This document shows positions 33,750 through 41,564 of a DNA stretch of 64,000 nt, in pieces; positions within the stretch are counted from its first letter, which is position 1, and every line of letters starts with the position of its first letter. Made by a program: the position numbers and the translations under genes. The notes below the pieces were generated by a model that made no database searches, was not told the origin of the DNA, and saw only the letters and a program-made list of their open reading frames with translations. The DNA comes from Nocardia terrae (GTDB taxonomy: Bacteria; Actinomycetota; Actinomycetes; Mycobacteriales; Mycobacteriaceae): the NCBI RefSeq assembly GCF_009760405.1, contig NZ_WRPP01000006.1, positions 434,001 to 498,000 on the forward strand. The letters run 5' to 3'.

Positions 33750-34071
33750 GTACATGCGCAACAGCGAGCAGCCGCGTGAATTCCGGACGCCCGGGAAGTG
33801 TCGGGGTGGCGTCCCCGGGAGCGGTGCGTCCGGCCAGGCACGAGAGGTCGGCGAGCGCGCAAGAACCGAGCATCCGGATTCCGCTGTGGGAAGGCATGAA
33901 TACATGCGTCGTATCGAGAAGACAGGCGGAGTGCGGGAGGCGGGACAGTGCGGGAGTGGCGTCCGCGCGGAGCGGGCGCGCAGCCGGGCGGGCGTTGGGG
34001 GGTCGGCGAGCGCGCGAGAGTCGGCCGCACTCGGGCGGGTGGTCGTGCGGGTCCGCCGGGACGCGCGGTGA
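33722..34071. repeat. Imperfect tandem duplication of the hutU-end/start junction
   Basis: The end of hutU with its following bases (CCGGATACCCCTGTGGGAAG, then TGAGTACATGCG) recurs 149-150 bases later as CCGGATTCCGCTGTGGGAAG then ATGAATACATGCG (33874 on). Downstream pieces GTCGGCGAGCGCGC and GTGGCGTCC also appear twice with the same period. The second copy of the hutU tail lies in another frame, so it is a decayed duplicate. This explains most of the 318-base gap between hutU and the M20 gene. Confidence 0.75.
33754..34071 (+). CDS. Doubtful 105-residue Arg/Gly-rich reading frame in hut operon
   Basis: The frame starts ATG at 33754, 4 bases after the hutU stop, with GGGAAGG 8 bases upstream, and ends TGA at 34069-34071, overlapping the GTG of the M20 gene (GTGA). 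This double coupling is what a real operon gene would show. The product has two related halves of about 50 residues (FRTPGKCRGGV and VREAGQCGSGV), is rich in Arg, Gly, Ala and Ser, and resembles no family. High GC makes such frames frequent by chance, and it coincides with the tandem repeat, so it may be non-coding. Confidence 0.3.
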   Translation: MRNSEQPREFRTPGKCRGGVPGSGASGQAREVGERARTEHPDSAVGRHEYMRRIEKTGGVREAGQCGSGVRAERARSRAGVGGSASARESAALGRVVVRVRRDAR

Positions 34072-35288
34072 GTGGCGACGGGAGGGCGGAGTCCGCCAAC
34101 GCCCTGCTGGGCGAGATCGCGGGGGTCGGGGCGGATCGTGCGCGCGGGGGATATTCGCGGCATGTGTTCACCACTGCCGAGGGTGAGTTGCGGGAGTGGT
34201 TCGGCGGGGCGGCGCGGGCTCGCGGGCTCGAGGTGCAGGTGGACCGGAATGCCAATGTGTGGGCCTGGTTCGGGCGGCCGGGGCCGGATGCGGTGGTGAC
34301 CGGGAGTCATCTGGATTCGGTGCCCGGCGGTGGCGCGTACGACGGGCCGCTGGGGGTGGTGAGTGCGCTCGCCGCGTTCGATCTGTTGCGGGCGCAGGGG
34401 TTCACACCGCGGCGGCCGTTGGCGATCGTGGTGTTCGCCGAGGAGGAGGGCGGGCGGTTCGGGGTGCCGTGCCTGGGGTCGCGGTTGCTGACCGGGACGC
34501 TGGCGGCGGAGCGGGCGCTGGGGCTGCGGGACGGGAACGGGGACACCCTGGCCGACGTCGCGCGGGCCGCCGGGCATCAGCCCGCGCATTTCGGACGGGA
34601 CGAGGAAACGCTCGGGCGGATAGGGACGTTCGTCGAACTGCATGTCGAGCAGGGGCGGGGGCTGGTGCATCTGGACGCGCCGATCGCCGTGGGCAGCGGG
34701 ATCATTCCGCACGGGCGCTGGCGTTTCAGTTTCACCGGCCAGGGCAATCACGCCGGGACGACGCTCATGGAGGATCGGCGCGATCCCATGATTCCGGCGG
34801 CCGAGATGGTCGGTGCGGTGCGGAGATCGGCCGCCGCGGTACCCGAGGCGCGCGCCACCGTGGGGCGGCTGGTGCCCACCCCGGGCGGGACCAATGTGAT
34901 CGCGTCGCGGGTCGACGTGTGGCTGGACGCGCGGCTGCCGGAACCCGGTGACGTGCGCGAACTGGTCGCGGAGATCACCGAGGACGCCCGGGCGGCAGCC
35001 GAACTCGAGGGCTGCCGGGTCGAGGTGCGCGAGGAGTCCTACGAAGGCGCGGCGAGTTTCGATGCCGCACTGCGTGATCGGCTCCGCGCGCTGCTCGGGG
35101 ATGCCCCGGTGCTGCCGACCGGAGCCGGGCACGACGCCGCGGTGCTGGCGCGGTTCGTGCCGACCGCGATGCTGTATGTCCGCAACCCCAGCGGAATCAG
35201 CCATGCGCCCGAGGAATTCGCGGATCCCGCCGATATCGATCAAGGGTCGGCGGATTTGGCGCGGGTACTGCGGAGCCTGGCCGGATGA
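34068..35288 (+). CDS. M20 family amidohydrolase of the hut operon (allantoate amidohydrolase-like)
   Basis: 406 residues from GTG at 34068; the start fits the GTGA overlap and the family N-terminus. The M20/allantoate amidohydrolase group (AllC/HyuC) binds two metals: SHLDSVPGGGAYDGPLGVV (His, Asp), FAEEEGGRFGVPCLGS (Glu pair), FVELHVEQG and GISHAPEEF (His). In the standard route HutF gives N-formylglutamate, which needs a deformylase (HutG). No HutG-type gene is here, and streptomycete hut clusters carry the same M20 gene at the same place, so an N-formylglutamate amidohydrolase role is likely but unproven. Stop overlaps hutF start (ATGA). Confidence 0.87.
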   Translation: MSGDGRAESANALLGEIAGVGADRARGGYSRHVFTTAEGELREWFGGAARARGLEVQVDRNANVWAWFGRPGPDAVVTGSHLDSVPGGGAYDGPLGVVSALAAFDLLRAQGFTPRRPLAIVVFAEEEGGRFGVPCLGSRLLTGTLAAERALGLRDGNGDTLADVARAAGHQPAHFGRDEETLGRIGTFVELHVEQGRGLVHLDAPIAVGSGIIPHGRWRFSFTGQGNHAGTTLMEDRRDPMIPAAEMVGAVRRSAAAVPEARATVGRLVPTPGGTNVIASRVDVWLDARLPEPGDVRELVAEITEDARAAAELEGCRVEVREESYEGAASFDAALRDRLRALLGDAPVLPTGAGHDAAVLARFVPTAMLYVRNPSGISHAPEEFADPADIDQGSADLARVLRSLAG

Positions 35289-36580
35289 GCAGCTACTGGT
35301 GCCCGCGGGCGTGGCTGCCCGGCGGCGTCGCCGACGGAGTGCGGATCGATATCGCCGAGGGGGTCATCACGGCGGTCACCCCGGGTGAGAAGCCCAGCGG
35401 CACAGTGCTTTCCGGTATGGTCGTGCCCGGCTTCGCCAATGCGCACTCGCATGCCTTCCATCGGGCGCTGCGCGGCCGCACCCATGCCGATCGCGGCAGC
35501 TTCTGGACCTGGCGGGAGCGCATGTACGCGGTGGCGCGGCGGCTGGAACCGGATTCCTACTATCGGCTCGCGCGGGCCGTGTACGCGGAGATGGTGCTCG
35601 CCGGGTACACCAGCGTCGCGGAATTTCACTATCTGCATCATCCCGGACACGGCCAGCGGTACGCCGATCCCAACGAGTTCTCCCACGCGCTGGTCGCTGC
35701 GGCGGGCGACGCCGGGATCCGGCTGACCCTGCTCGACGTCTGTTACCTGGCCGGGGGATTCGGGCGGCCCACCACCGGGGTGCAGCAGCGGTTCGACGAC
35801 GGCGACGCCGACGCCTGGGCGCGGCGGATCGAATCCTTCGAGCCGGCCGGGGAACTGGTCCGCACCGGCGCGGCCATCCACTCGGTGCGCGCCGTGCCCG
35901 CCGAGCAGATGCCCGCGGTGGTACACGGTGCGGCCGGTCGACCGCTGCACGTGCACCTGTCGGAGCAGCCGCTCGAGAACGAGGAATGCCTCGCGGTGTA
36001 CGGCTGCACGCCGACCCAATTGCTCTCGGCGGCAGGGGCTCTCACGCCCAAGACCGTGGCGGTGCACGCCACCCACCTCACCCCGGGCGACATCGCCGAG
36101 CTGTCCGCCGGATGGATCTGTCTGTGCCCGAGCACCGAGGCCGACCTCGGCGACGGCATCGGCCCCGCCCGCGCCCTGGCCGACGCGGGCGCGCGACTGT
36201 CCCTCGGCAGTGACGGCCAGTCGATCATCGACCCGTGGTTCGAGGCGCGTGCGCTGGAACTGCACGAGCGCCTGGCCGGTGGGCGGCGCGGACGCTTCGA
36301 GGCGAGCGAATTGCTTTCCGCCGCAACCGCTCACGCCGCGTCCGGCTGGACCGATCTGGGCGCGATCGCACCCGGCCGGGACGCGGATCTGGTGTGCGTG
36401 GACACCGCATCGGTGCGCACCGCGGGCATCGACGGGGCAGGAATCCTGTTCGCGGCCACCGCATCCGACGTCACGGACGTGATGATCGCGGGACGCTGGG
36501 TGGTGCGTGATCGCATCCACCGCCTCATCCCCGACGTACCCGCCACTCTCGAAGCCGAGATCGGAGCGCTATGGCAGTGA
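35285..36580 (+). CDS. hutF: Formimidoylglutamate deiminase
   Basis: 431 residues from ATG at 35285. HutF hydrolyses N-formimino-L-glutamate to N-formylglutamate and ammonia, the four/five-step branch of histidine degradation. It is an amidohydrolase-superfamily TIM barrel: NAHSHAFHRALRG (metal His pair), HVHLSEQPLENEECL, VHATHL and LGSDGQS (metal Asp). N- and C-terminal parts form the usual composite beta domain. It overlaps both neighbours: 4 bases with the M20 gene and 10 with hutI. Confidence 0.93.
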   Translation: MSSYWCPRAWLPGGVADGVRIDIAEGVITAVTPGEKPSGTVLSGMVVPGFANAHSHAFHRALRGRTHADRGSFWTWRERMYAVARRLEPDSYYRLARAVYAEMVLAGYTSVAEFHYLHHPGHGQRYADPNEFSHALVAAAGDAGIRLTLLDVCYLAGGFGRPTTGVQQRFDDGDADAWARRIESFEPAGELVRTGAAIHSVRAVPAEQMPAVVHGAAGRPLHVHLSEQPLENEECLAVYGCTPTQLLSAAGALTPKTVAVHATHLTPGDIAELSAGWICLCPSTEADLGDGIGPARALADAGARLSLGSDGQSIIDPWFEARALELHERLAGGRRGRFEASELLSAATAHAASGWTDLGAIAPGRDADLVCVDTASVRTAGIDGAGILFAATASDVTDVMIAGRWVVRDRIHRLIPDVPATLEAEIGALWQ

Positions 36581-37761
36581 ACCCGGCCGCCACGGTCATC
36601 ACCGGAATCGGCGAACTCACCACCAATACAGCCGAATTCGGCGTGATGCGCGACGCGGCCATCGTCGTGGAGGGTGATCGCGTGTCCTGGATCGGCCCGG
36701 CCGAGTCCGCGCCGGAGGCCGATCATCGTGTCGACGTCGGCGGCCGCGCGGTCCTGCCCGGCTGGGTGGACAGCCACACCCATCTGGTCTTCGCCGGAGA
36801 CCGTACAGCCGAGTTCGACGCCCGCATGAGCGGAATCCCGTACTCCGCCGGAGGCATTCGCACCACCGTCGAGGCCACCCGCAACGCGGCCGACGAAACC
36901 CTCGCCGCCAACCTGCGCCGTCTCCGCGCCGAGGCCCTCCGTCAGGGCACCACCTACCTGGAAACCAAGACCGGCTACGGCCTGACCGTTGCCGACGAAA
37001 AGCGCTGCGCGACACTGGCATCGGATGTCGCGGACGAGGTCACCTTCCTGGGTGCCCACGTCGTCCCGCCCGATTTCTCCGCCGACACCTACCTCGATCT
37101 GGTCTGCGGCCCGATGCTCGACGCCGTCGCCGACCACGTCCGCTGGATCGACGTCTTCTGTGAGACAGGCGCTTTCGACGCCGCGCAATCCGCCCGCGTG
37201 CTGGAGGCGGGCAAATCCCGAGGTCTCGGACTGCGGGTCCACGGCAACCAGCTGGCCCTCGGCCCCGGCGTCCGACTGGCCGTCGACCACGGTGCCGCCA
37301 GCGTCGACCACTGCACGCATCTCACCGATTCGGATATCGAGGCCCTGGCCGCGTCCACCACGGTCGCCACTCTGCTCCCCGCCTGCGACCTCTCCACCCG
37401 CCAACCCCTGGCCCCCGCCCGCCGCCTCCTCGACGCCGGTGCCCGAATAGCCTTGGCCACCAACGCCAATCCCGGCAGCTCCTACACCACGTCCATGTCC
37501 TTCTGTGTCACCACCGCGGTCCTGCAAATGGGCCTGACCATCGCCGAGGCGATCCACGCCGCCACCGCGGGAGCCGCGCTGTCCCTGGCCCACGACCTCT
37601 CCGCCCCCGGCGCGGTCGGCGTCCTGCGGCCCACCGCCACCGCCGACCTCCACATTCTCGACGCCCCCGCCGCCATCCATCTCGCCTACCGCCCGGGAGT
37701 TCCCCTCACCTGGTCGGTCTGGCACCGGGGCGCACAGGTTTTCGGCCCGCCCGTCGGGTGA
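36571..37761 (+). CDS. hutI: Imidazolonepropionase
   Basis: 396 residues from ATG at 36571, overlapping hutF by 10 bases. HutI opens imidazolone-propionate to N-formimino-glutamate. It has the amidohydrolase metal motif VDSHTHLVFAGDR, the substrate-site YSAGGIRTTVEATR, ETKTGYGLT, VHGNQLA and the late ALATNANPGSS segment. Length is typical. It ends the hut operon; the convergent F420-type gene stops 6 bases away. Confidence 0.94.
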   Translation: MAVNPAATVITGIGELTTNTAEFGVMRDAAIVVEGDRVSWIGPAESAPEADHRVDVGGRAVLPGWVDSHTHLVFAGDRTAEFDARMSGIPYSAGGIRTTVEATRNAADETLAANLRRLRAEALRQGTTYLETKTGYGLTVADEKRCATLASDVADEVTFLGAHVVPPDFSADTYLDLVCGPMLDAVADHVRWIDVFCETGAFDAAQSARVLEAGKSRGLGLRVHGNQLALGPGVRLAVDHGAASVDHCTHLTDSDIEALAASTTVATLLPACDLSTRQPLAPARRLLDAGARIALATNANPGSSYTTSMSFCVTTAVLQMGLTIAEAIHAATAGAALSLAHDLSAPGAVGVLRPTATADLHILDAPAAIHLAYRPGVPLTWSVWHRGAQVFGPPVG

Positions 37762-37766
37762 GGTCC

Positions 37767-38159
37767 TCAGTCGAAGTCGATGCGCACGGACAGCAGGTCG
37801 GTGCCGAAGGCGCGAACGGCGGTGCTATTGGCCTTCGGGAGCGACCGGAGCCGAGCGACGGGATCGTCCTCGGGGACCAGGTGGGCGGTACCGGTGTACC
37901 AATGGCCTCGAATCCGGACGCGAACCCGGTTGTCGGACTGAATATTTCGAACGTACTGCGAGCGCGTCCCGAACTCGGAGACGAGCCAGAACGATCCACC
38001 CTCCCGCCGGCCGCCGATCGGCGTGATCCGTGGTTGCCCACTGACCCGGCCGGTGGTCTCCAGCAACGTCTGGATGGGCAATCGACGCAAGATCGGATTG
38101 CCCACCCTCCGTTGGAATCCCGTCACCACAGCATGTTGCAGATCGCGTCGGTTCACCAT
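37767..38159 (-). CDS. Deazaflavin (F420)-dependent nitroreductase-family protein
   Basis: 130 residues from ATG at 38159. It belongs to the Ddn/PF04075 split-beta-barrel family: LPIQTLLETTGRVSGQPRITPIGG, FWLVSEFGTRSQYVRNIQ and RVRIRGHWYTGTAHLV are its signature parts. Family members use F420H2 to reduce quinones or nitro compounds at the membrane in mycolata. The usual N-terminal hydrophobic part is short here. It stands alone between hutI (convergent) and a DoxX-like gene in the same direction. Confidence 0.88.
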   Translation of the reverse strand: MVNRRDLQHAVVTGFQRRVGNPILRRLPIQTLLETTGRVSGQPRITPIGGRREGGSFWLVSEFGTRSQYVRNIQSDNRVRVRIRGHWYTGTAHLVPEDDPVARLRSLPKANSTAVRAFGTDLLSVRIDFD

Positions 38160-38188
38160 GCGCCGACGCTAACACCCGCCGTGCGCCC

Positions 38189-38536
38189 TCACCGGGCAAG
38201 TTGCAGCGCCAGCGTGGCGGCCGCGGGAGCCAGGTAGAGCAGCGGGAACGGCGTAGTCTTGTACGAGTGGGCGCGCACCGTGGTGATCGCGGCCCCGGTG
38301 AAGTACAGGATCAACCCGATCGCGGCCGCGACACCCACGGCCGGTACGAAGAACCCGGCGACAAGGCCCAGCGCTCCGGCCGATTTGGCCGAGGCCAGCC
38401 AATTCCACCAGGTTCGCGGCACCCCGTACTCGATCAGCGGGTCGACCACGAACTGCTGCTTCGTGAACAGCGAATACCCGGAGAATCCGATCCACAGGGC
38501 CGCCACGATTCCGACGATGTGATAGGCGATGTTCAT
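38189..38536 (-). CDS. DoxX-like small membrane protein
   Basis: 115 residues from ATG at 38536 with AAGGACG upstream. Four membrane helices of the DoxX_2 type: IVGIVAALWIGFSGYSLFT, WLASAKSAGALGLVAGFFV, VAAAIGLILYFTGAAITTV and a last hydrophobic stretch with two prolines. DoxX proteins are membrane partners of redox enzymes in several bacteria. Its neighbour is an F420-type reductase in the same direction, 29 bases away, so both may share a transcript. Confidence 0.8.
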   Translation of the reverse strand: MNIAYHIVGIVAALWIGFSGYSLFTKQQFVVDPLIEYGVPRTWWNWLASAKSAGALGLVAGFFVPAVGVAAAIGLILYFTGAAITTVRAHSYKTTPFPLLYLAPAAATLALQLAR

Positions 38537-38670
38537 GGGGATCACGTCCTTCCATTCGGCGATTACTCGGTCGCCTGAATGACGGAGCCCGGCTCTCCGG
38601 TGTGACATCCACCTTTCGCTGGCGCGGTAGCGCGAGCGCCCCCGATACTGGTCGCAGAAGGGGAGACACG

Positions 38671-38787
38671 ATGAACACACCGACACCCACCTGGTTGGAC
38701 TCGGGTTCTCCGGTCCTGGCCGTGATGGCACTGCTGCTGATCGTCACCGCGTCATTCGTGGCTTGGTACATGTTCGGGAAGCGATGA
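38671..38787 (+). CDS. 38-residue single-pass membrane peptide
   Basis: ATG at 38671 is preceded by GGGGAG with good spacing. The product (MNTPTPTWLDSGSPVLAVMA..., ending WYMFGKR) has one clear membrane helix, a polar outside N-terminus with prolines and a positive inside end. Its stop lies within the tail of the convergent AraC gene (36-base overlap). No family recognised. It sits divergently to the DoxX-like gene with 134 bases between. Confidence 0.55.
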   Translation: MNTPTPTWLDSGSPVLAVMALLLIVTASFVAWYMFGKR

Positions 38788-39615
38788 CCGGACGGACCCG
38801 GACAGGGAGAGGCGGAAGTCGGTGGGGGTGGTGGCGGCGTGGGTGCGGAAGAACTTGGTGAAATTGGCGGGGTCGTCGAAGCCCAGGCGGCGGGCGCACT
38901 CGGCGGTGGTGACGGGTTCGTGGGCCAGGAGCCGTTTGGCTTCGAGGATCACCCGGGAATTCAGGTACTGCTTGGCCGTCGAGCCGGTGGCGGATTGGAC
39001 GGCTCGGGACAGCGTGCGGGGTGAGTAGCCGAGTTGTGAGGCATACCAGGAGACTTCGCGGGTTTCGGAGTGGTAGCGCTCGGTCAGGTGGGCGAAGCGG
39101 GTGAACAGGTCGGTCGAATCGGGAAGTACGGGGAGAGCGGCGGCCAGGCGCAGCGTGAGGGCGCTGAGTAGGTGGCGCAGGATGGCGGGATCGGGTGGGG
39201 TCGCGGCGTATTCGGTGGTCAGGTGGTCGAAGGCGGCGTCGGTCAACGGGGTTGCCCGGAGATTCGGCGGGGTCGCGGGGGAGGGGAGGTGGCCGAGCGT
39301 GGCGGCGGGGAGGAGTTCGGAGGGGCAGAGCAGCAGGTAGCCCCGCAGGTCGGCGATGTCGTCCCAGCGGTGGGTCCAGCCGGGGCGGATCCAGGTGATG
39401 GTGCCCGCGGTGACCGGGTGGGTGACGAAATCGACTGTCACGCTGCCGGTTCCGGCGGTGCAGCGGGCGAGGACGTGGAAGTCGCCGCGGACCACCGCGC
39501 GGCCCGCCACCGGCATGAGACGCACCTGGCCGAAGCTCAGCAGGTCGAGGCCGGTGGTTGAGTCGGCCTTGGGCGCGTAGCGCAGGGTTCGAATCGGTTG
39601 TCCATTATTGACCAT
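38752..39615 (-). CDS. AraC family regulator
   Basis: 287 residues from ATG at 39615. The N-terminal cupin-like part contains GTITWIRPGWTHRWDD; the C-terminal AraC domain shows the two helix-turn-helices, EVSWYASQLGYSPRTLSRAV and TTAECARRLGFDDPANFTKFFR, the latter with the FDDPANFTKFFR signature. It is divergent from an alpha/beta-hydrolase, with starts 56 bases apart, so it likely controls that gene. The 3' end overlaps the small membrane peptide gene on the other strand. Confidence 0.9.
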   Translation of the reverse strand: MVNNGQPIRTLRYAPKADSTTGLDLLSFGQVRLMPVAGRAVVRGDFHVLARCTAGTGSVTVDFVTHPVTAGTITWIRPGWTHRWDDIADLRGYLLLCPSELLPAATLGHLPSPATPPNLRATPLTDAAFDHLTTEYAATPPDPAILRHLLSALTLRLAAALPVLPDSTDLFTRFAHLTERYHSETREVSWYASQLGYSPRTLSRAVQSATGSTAKQYLNSRVILEAKRLLAHEPVTTAECARRLGFDDPANFTKFFRTHAATTPTDFRLSLSGSVRSSLPEHVPSHE

Positions 39616-39670
39616 GAGAGGTCACGAATCTACCTCGCCCGGACGGGTTTGGGGACCATACCGTCGAGGT

Positions 39671-40468
39671 ATGAGAAAAATCGCCGTGGCCGGGGGCTCG
39701 CTGCCGATTCACCTGCACGAGGGCGGGTCCGAGGTGCCGATGCTGGTCTTCCTGCACTACTGGGGCGGATCCCACCGCACCTTCGACCCGCTCGCCGACC
39801 ATCTTGAATATCCGGGGCGAATGGTCACTTATGACCATCGAGGCTGGGGCGAATCCCGCACCCTGCCCGGCCCTTACGACATCAACCAGCTGGCCGCCGA
39901 CGCGCAGTGCCTGCTCACCGAACTCGCGCCGGAGCGGTTCGTGCTGATCGGGCATTCGATGGGCGGCAAGGTCGCCCAGCTGCTGGCCGCACGCCGGTTG
40001 CCCGGTCTGGAGGGCGTGGTGCTGATCGCTCCGGCACCGGCTCGTCCGGCCGTGACCGCGGAAGGGCAGCGGCAACTCGTGCACGCCTATGACGACGCCG
40101 CGGCCGTCGCGGGATCGCTCGATCAGGTGCTCCTGCACCGGCCACTCCCGGACGCACTGCGCGAGCGGGTGATTCAGGACAGCCTCGCGGGCTCGGTTGC
40201 CGCGCACGAGGCGTGGGCCCTGGATTCCATCGCCCGCGATCTCACGGCGATCGTTCCCCGGATCGAGGTTCCCGTGCTGGTGCTGGCGGGCGAACACGAC
40301 CGGGTCGATCCGCCGCAGGTGCTCACCGAACATCTGCGGCCCTACATTCCGACCGCGACCCTGCGGATCATCCCCGACACTGGCCACCTTTCGCCGCTGG
40401 AGAATCCGCAGGCGCTGGCCGCGCACATCGGCCGGTTCGTCGAGGCTATGTCCCCGCTGCCCCGGTGA
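39671..40468 (+). CDS. Alpha/beta-fold hydrolase
   Basis: 265 residues from ATG at 39671, the family-like start (RKIAVAGGSLPIHLHEGG); an upstream ATG at 39608 would overlap the AraC start. The fold is complete: LVFLHYWGGSHRTFDP (oxyanion), GHSMGGKVAQLL with the nucleophile Ser, GEHDRVDPPQV with the Asp and IPDTGHLSPLE with the His. It is a haloperoxidase/esterase-like protein of unknown substrate. Divergent AraC gene is its probable regulator. Its last 23 bases overlap the convergent TetR gene. Confidence 0.88.
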   Translation: MRKIAVAGGSLPIHLHEGGSEVPMLVFLHYWGGSHRTFDPLADHLEYPGRMVTYDHRGWGESRTLPGPYDINQLAADAQCLLTELAPERFVLIGHSMGGKVAQLLAARRLPGLEGVVLIAPAPARPAVTAEGQRQLVHAYDDAAAVAGSLDQVLLHRPLPDALRERVIQDSLAGSVAAHEAWALDSIARDLTAIVPRIEVPVLVLAGEHDRVDPPQVLTEHLRPYIPTATLRIIPDTGHLSPLENPQALAAHIGRFVEAMSPLPR

Positions 40469-41018
40469 ATTCGATGGCGGCGACCATGGCGCGGGCCAGC
40501 AGCTCCGGATCGCCGCCGAGTTCGGAATCCATCAGCGCCCCCTCGCGCCACAGGGTGGCGAACCCGTGCACGAGGGACCAGGCCGCCAGCTCGGCGGCGG
40601 GTCCCGCGGTCGCGGGAATTCCCAATTCGACCACCCCCGAGCGCAATTCATACCCTGCCCGGTTCCGGGCCTCGATCAATCGCTCATCGTCGGAGCGCAG
40701 CAGATCGTGCCGGAACATCACGTCGAAATGCCCGGGATTGCGGCGCGCGAAACGAATGTAGGCCACCGCGACCTCCCGGAAATCCCCGGAGGCCCCGCGC
40801 AATTCGGCGTCGAGCAGCTCGAATCCCTCGATGGCGAGCGCGGTCAGCAGCCCCTGCCGATTGCCGAAGTGGTGCGCGGGCGCGGCATGCGACACCCCGG
40901 CCCGCTGCGCCAGCGCCCGCAGCGAGACCGAATCGATCCCGTCGGCCGCGATCTGTTCGGCCGCCGCGCGCAGCAGGGCGGCCCGCAGATCTCCGTGGTG
41001 ATAGGCGCTCTTCGTCAC
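40446..41018 (-). CDS. TetR family regulator with WHG domain
   Basis: 190 residues from ATG at 41018. The helix-turn-helix is VSLRALAQRAGVSHAAPAHHF with a typical downstream GNRQGLLTAL. The C-terminal part, with LAAWSLVHGFATLWREGAL, is the WHG type (PF13305). It is divergent from a DoxX gene; a near-perfect 16-base inverted repeat fills the gap between the two starts, so it should autoregulate and control DoxX. Ligand unknown. Confidence 0.92.
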   Translation of the reverse strand: MTKSAYHHGDLRAALLRAAAEQIAADGIDSVSLRALAQRAGVSHAAPAHHFGNRQGLLTALAIEGFELLDAELRGASGDFREVAVAYIRFARRNPGHFDVMFRHDLLRSDDERLIEARNRAGYELRSGVVELGIPATAGPAAELAAWSLVHGFATLWREGALMDSELGGDPELLARAMVAAIEFTGAAGT

Positions 41019-41038
41019 TCCTCGATGCTCGCCCAGAA

Positions 41039-41089
41039 TCTAGACATTGACAAGTTGCCCTGGTCGAACCTATCTTGTCACTGTCTAGA
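41039..41089. promoter_or_regulatory. Two opposed TetR operator copies
   Basis: Arms of 16 bases at 41039-41054 (TCTAGACATTGACAAG) and 41074-41089 (CTTGTCACTGTCTAGA) are inverted repeats of each other with one mismatch, 19 bases apart. Each arm may be one operator for the divergent TetR and DoxX genes. Position and symmetry are strong, binding is not tested. Confidence 0.65.
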
Positions 41090-41114
41090 TTGCTTTTCTC
41101 CCGAGGAGTCCGCG

Positions 41115-41549
41115 ATGGCACCGCTCATCGTTCTCATTGTCGTCACCGGCCTGGCGAGAATCGCCGGCTGGCTGCACGCCACCGACTGGCTCGACTCGTG
41201 GCCGCACGCGGCCCGCCTCGGGCTGGCCGCCCTGTTCGCCCTCACGTCATCGGCGCATTTCCTGCAGCCGCGCCGCGACGGCCTGATCGCCATGGTCCCG
41301 CCGCGACTGCCCAACCCGGCCGCCCTGGTCACGGTGACCGGATTCCTCGAATTGGCCGGAGCCGTCGGCCTTCTCATCCCCTGGGCCGCCCCGCTGGCCG
41401 CCATCTGCCTGGCAGTGATGCTGGTCTGCCTCTTCCCGGCGAACGTGCGCGCGGCACGCGAGGGCAGCGGTATCCAGACGATGCCGCTGCCGCTGCGCGG
41501 ACTGGTTCAGGTGCTCTTCATCGGGGCCTGCGTACTGGCGGCCTTCTGA
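41115..41549 (+). CDS. DoxX family membrane protein
   Basis: 144 residues from ATG at 41115 with CGAGGAG upstream. Four membrane helices; the start of the second region, LFALTSSAHFLQPRRDGLIAM, is the common DoxX SAxHF motif. DoxX proteins are implicated in redox-linked complexes and thiosulfate metabolism. Its expression is probably controlled by the divergent WHG-type TetR. It ends 15 bases from the convergent cyclase-family gene. Confidence 0.87.
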   Translation: MAPLIVLIVVTGLARIAGWLHATDWLDSWPHAARLGLAALFALTSSAHFLQPRRDGLIAMVPPRLPNPAALVTVTGFLELAGAVGLLIPWAAPLAAICLAVMLVCLFPANVRAAREGSGIQTMPLPLRGLVQVLFIGACVLAAF

Positions 41550-41564
41550 AAACCGGTGCCCCGC

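Noticed and set aside
32073..35243. Minus-strand frame of over 1000 codons across hutU and M20
   Set aside because: It spans two real genes on the other strand and the repeat region; composition is antisense-like and no domain is seen.
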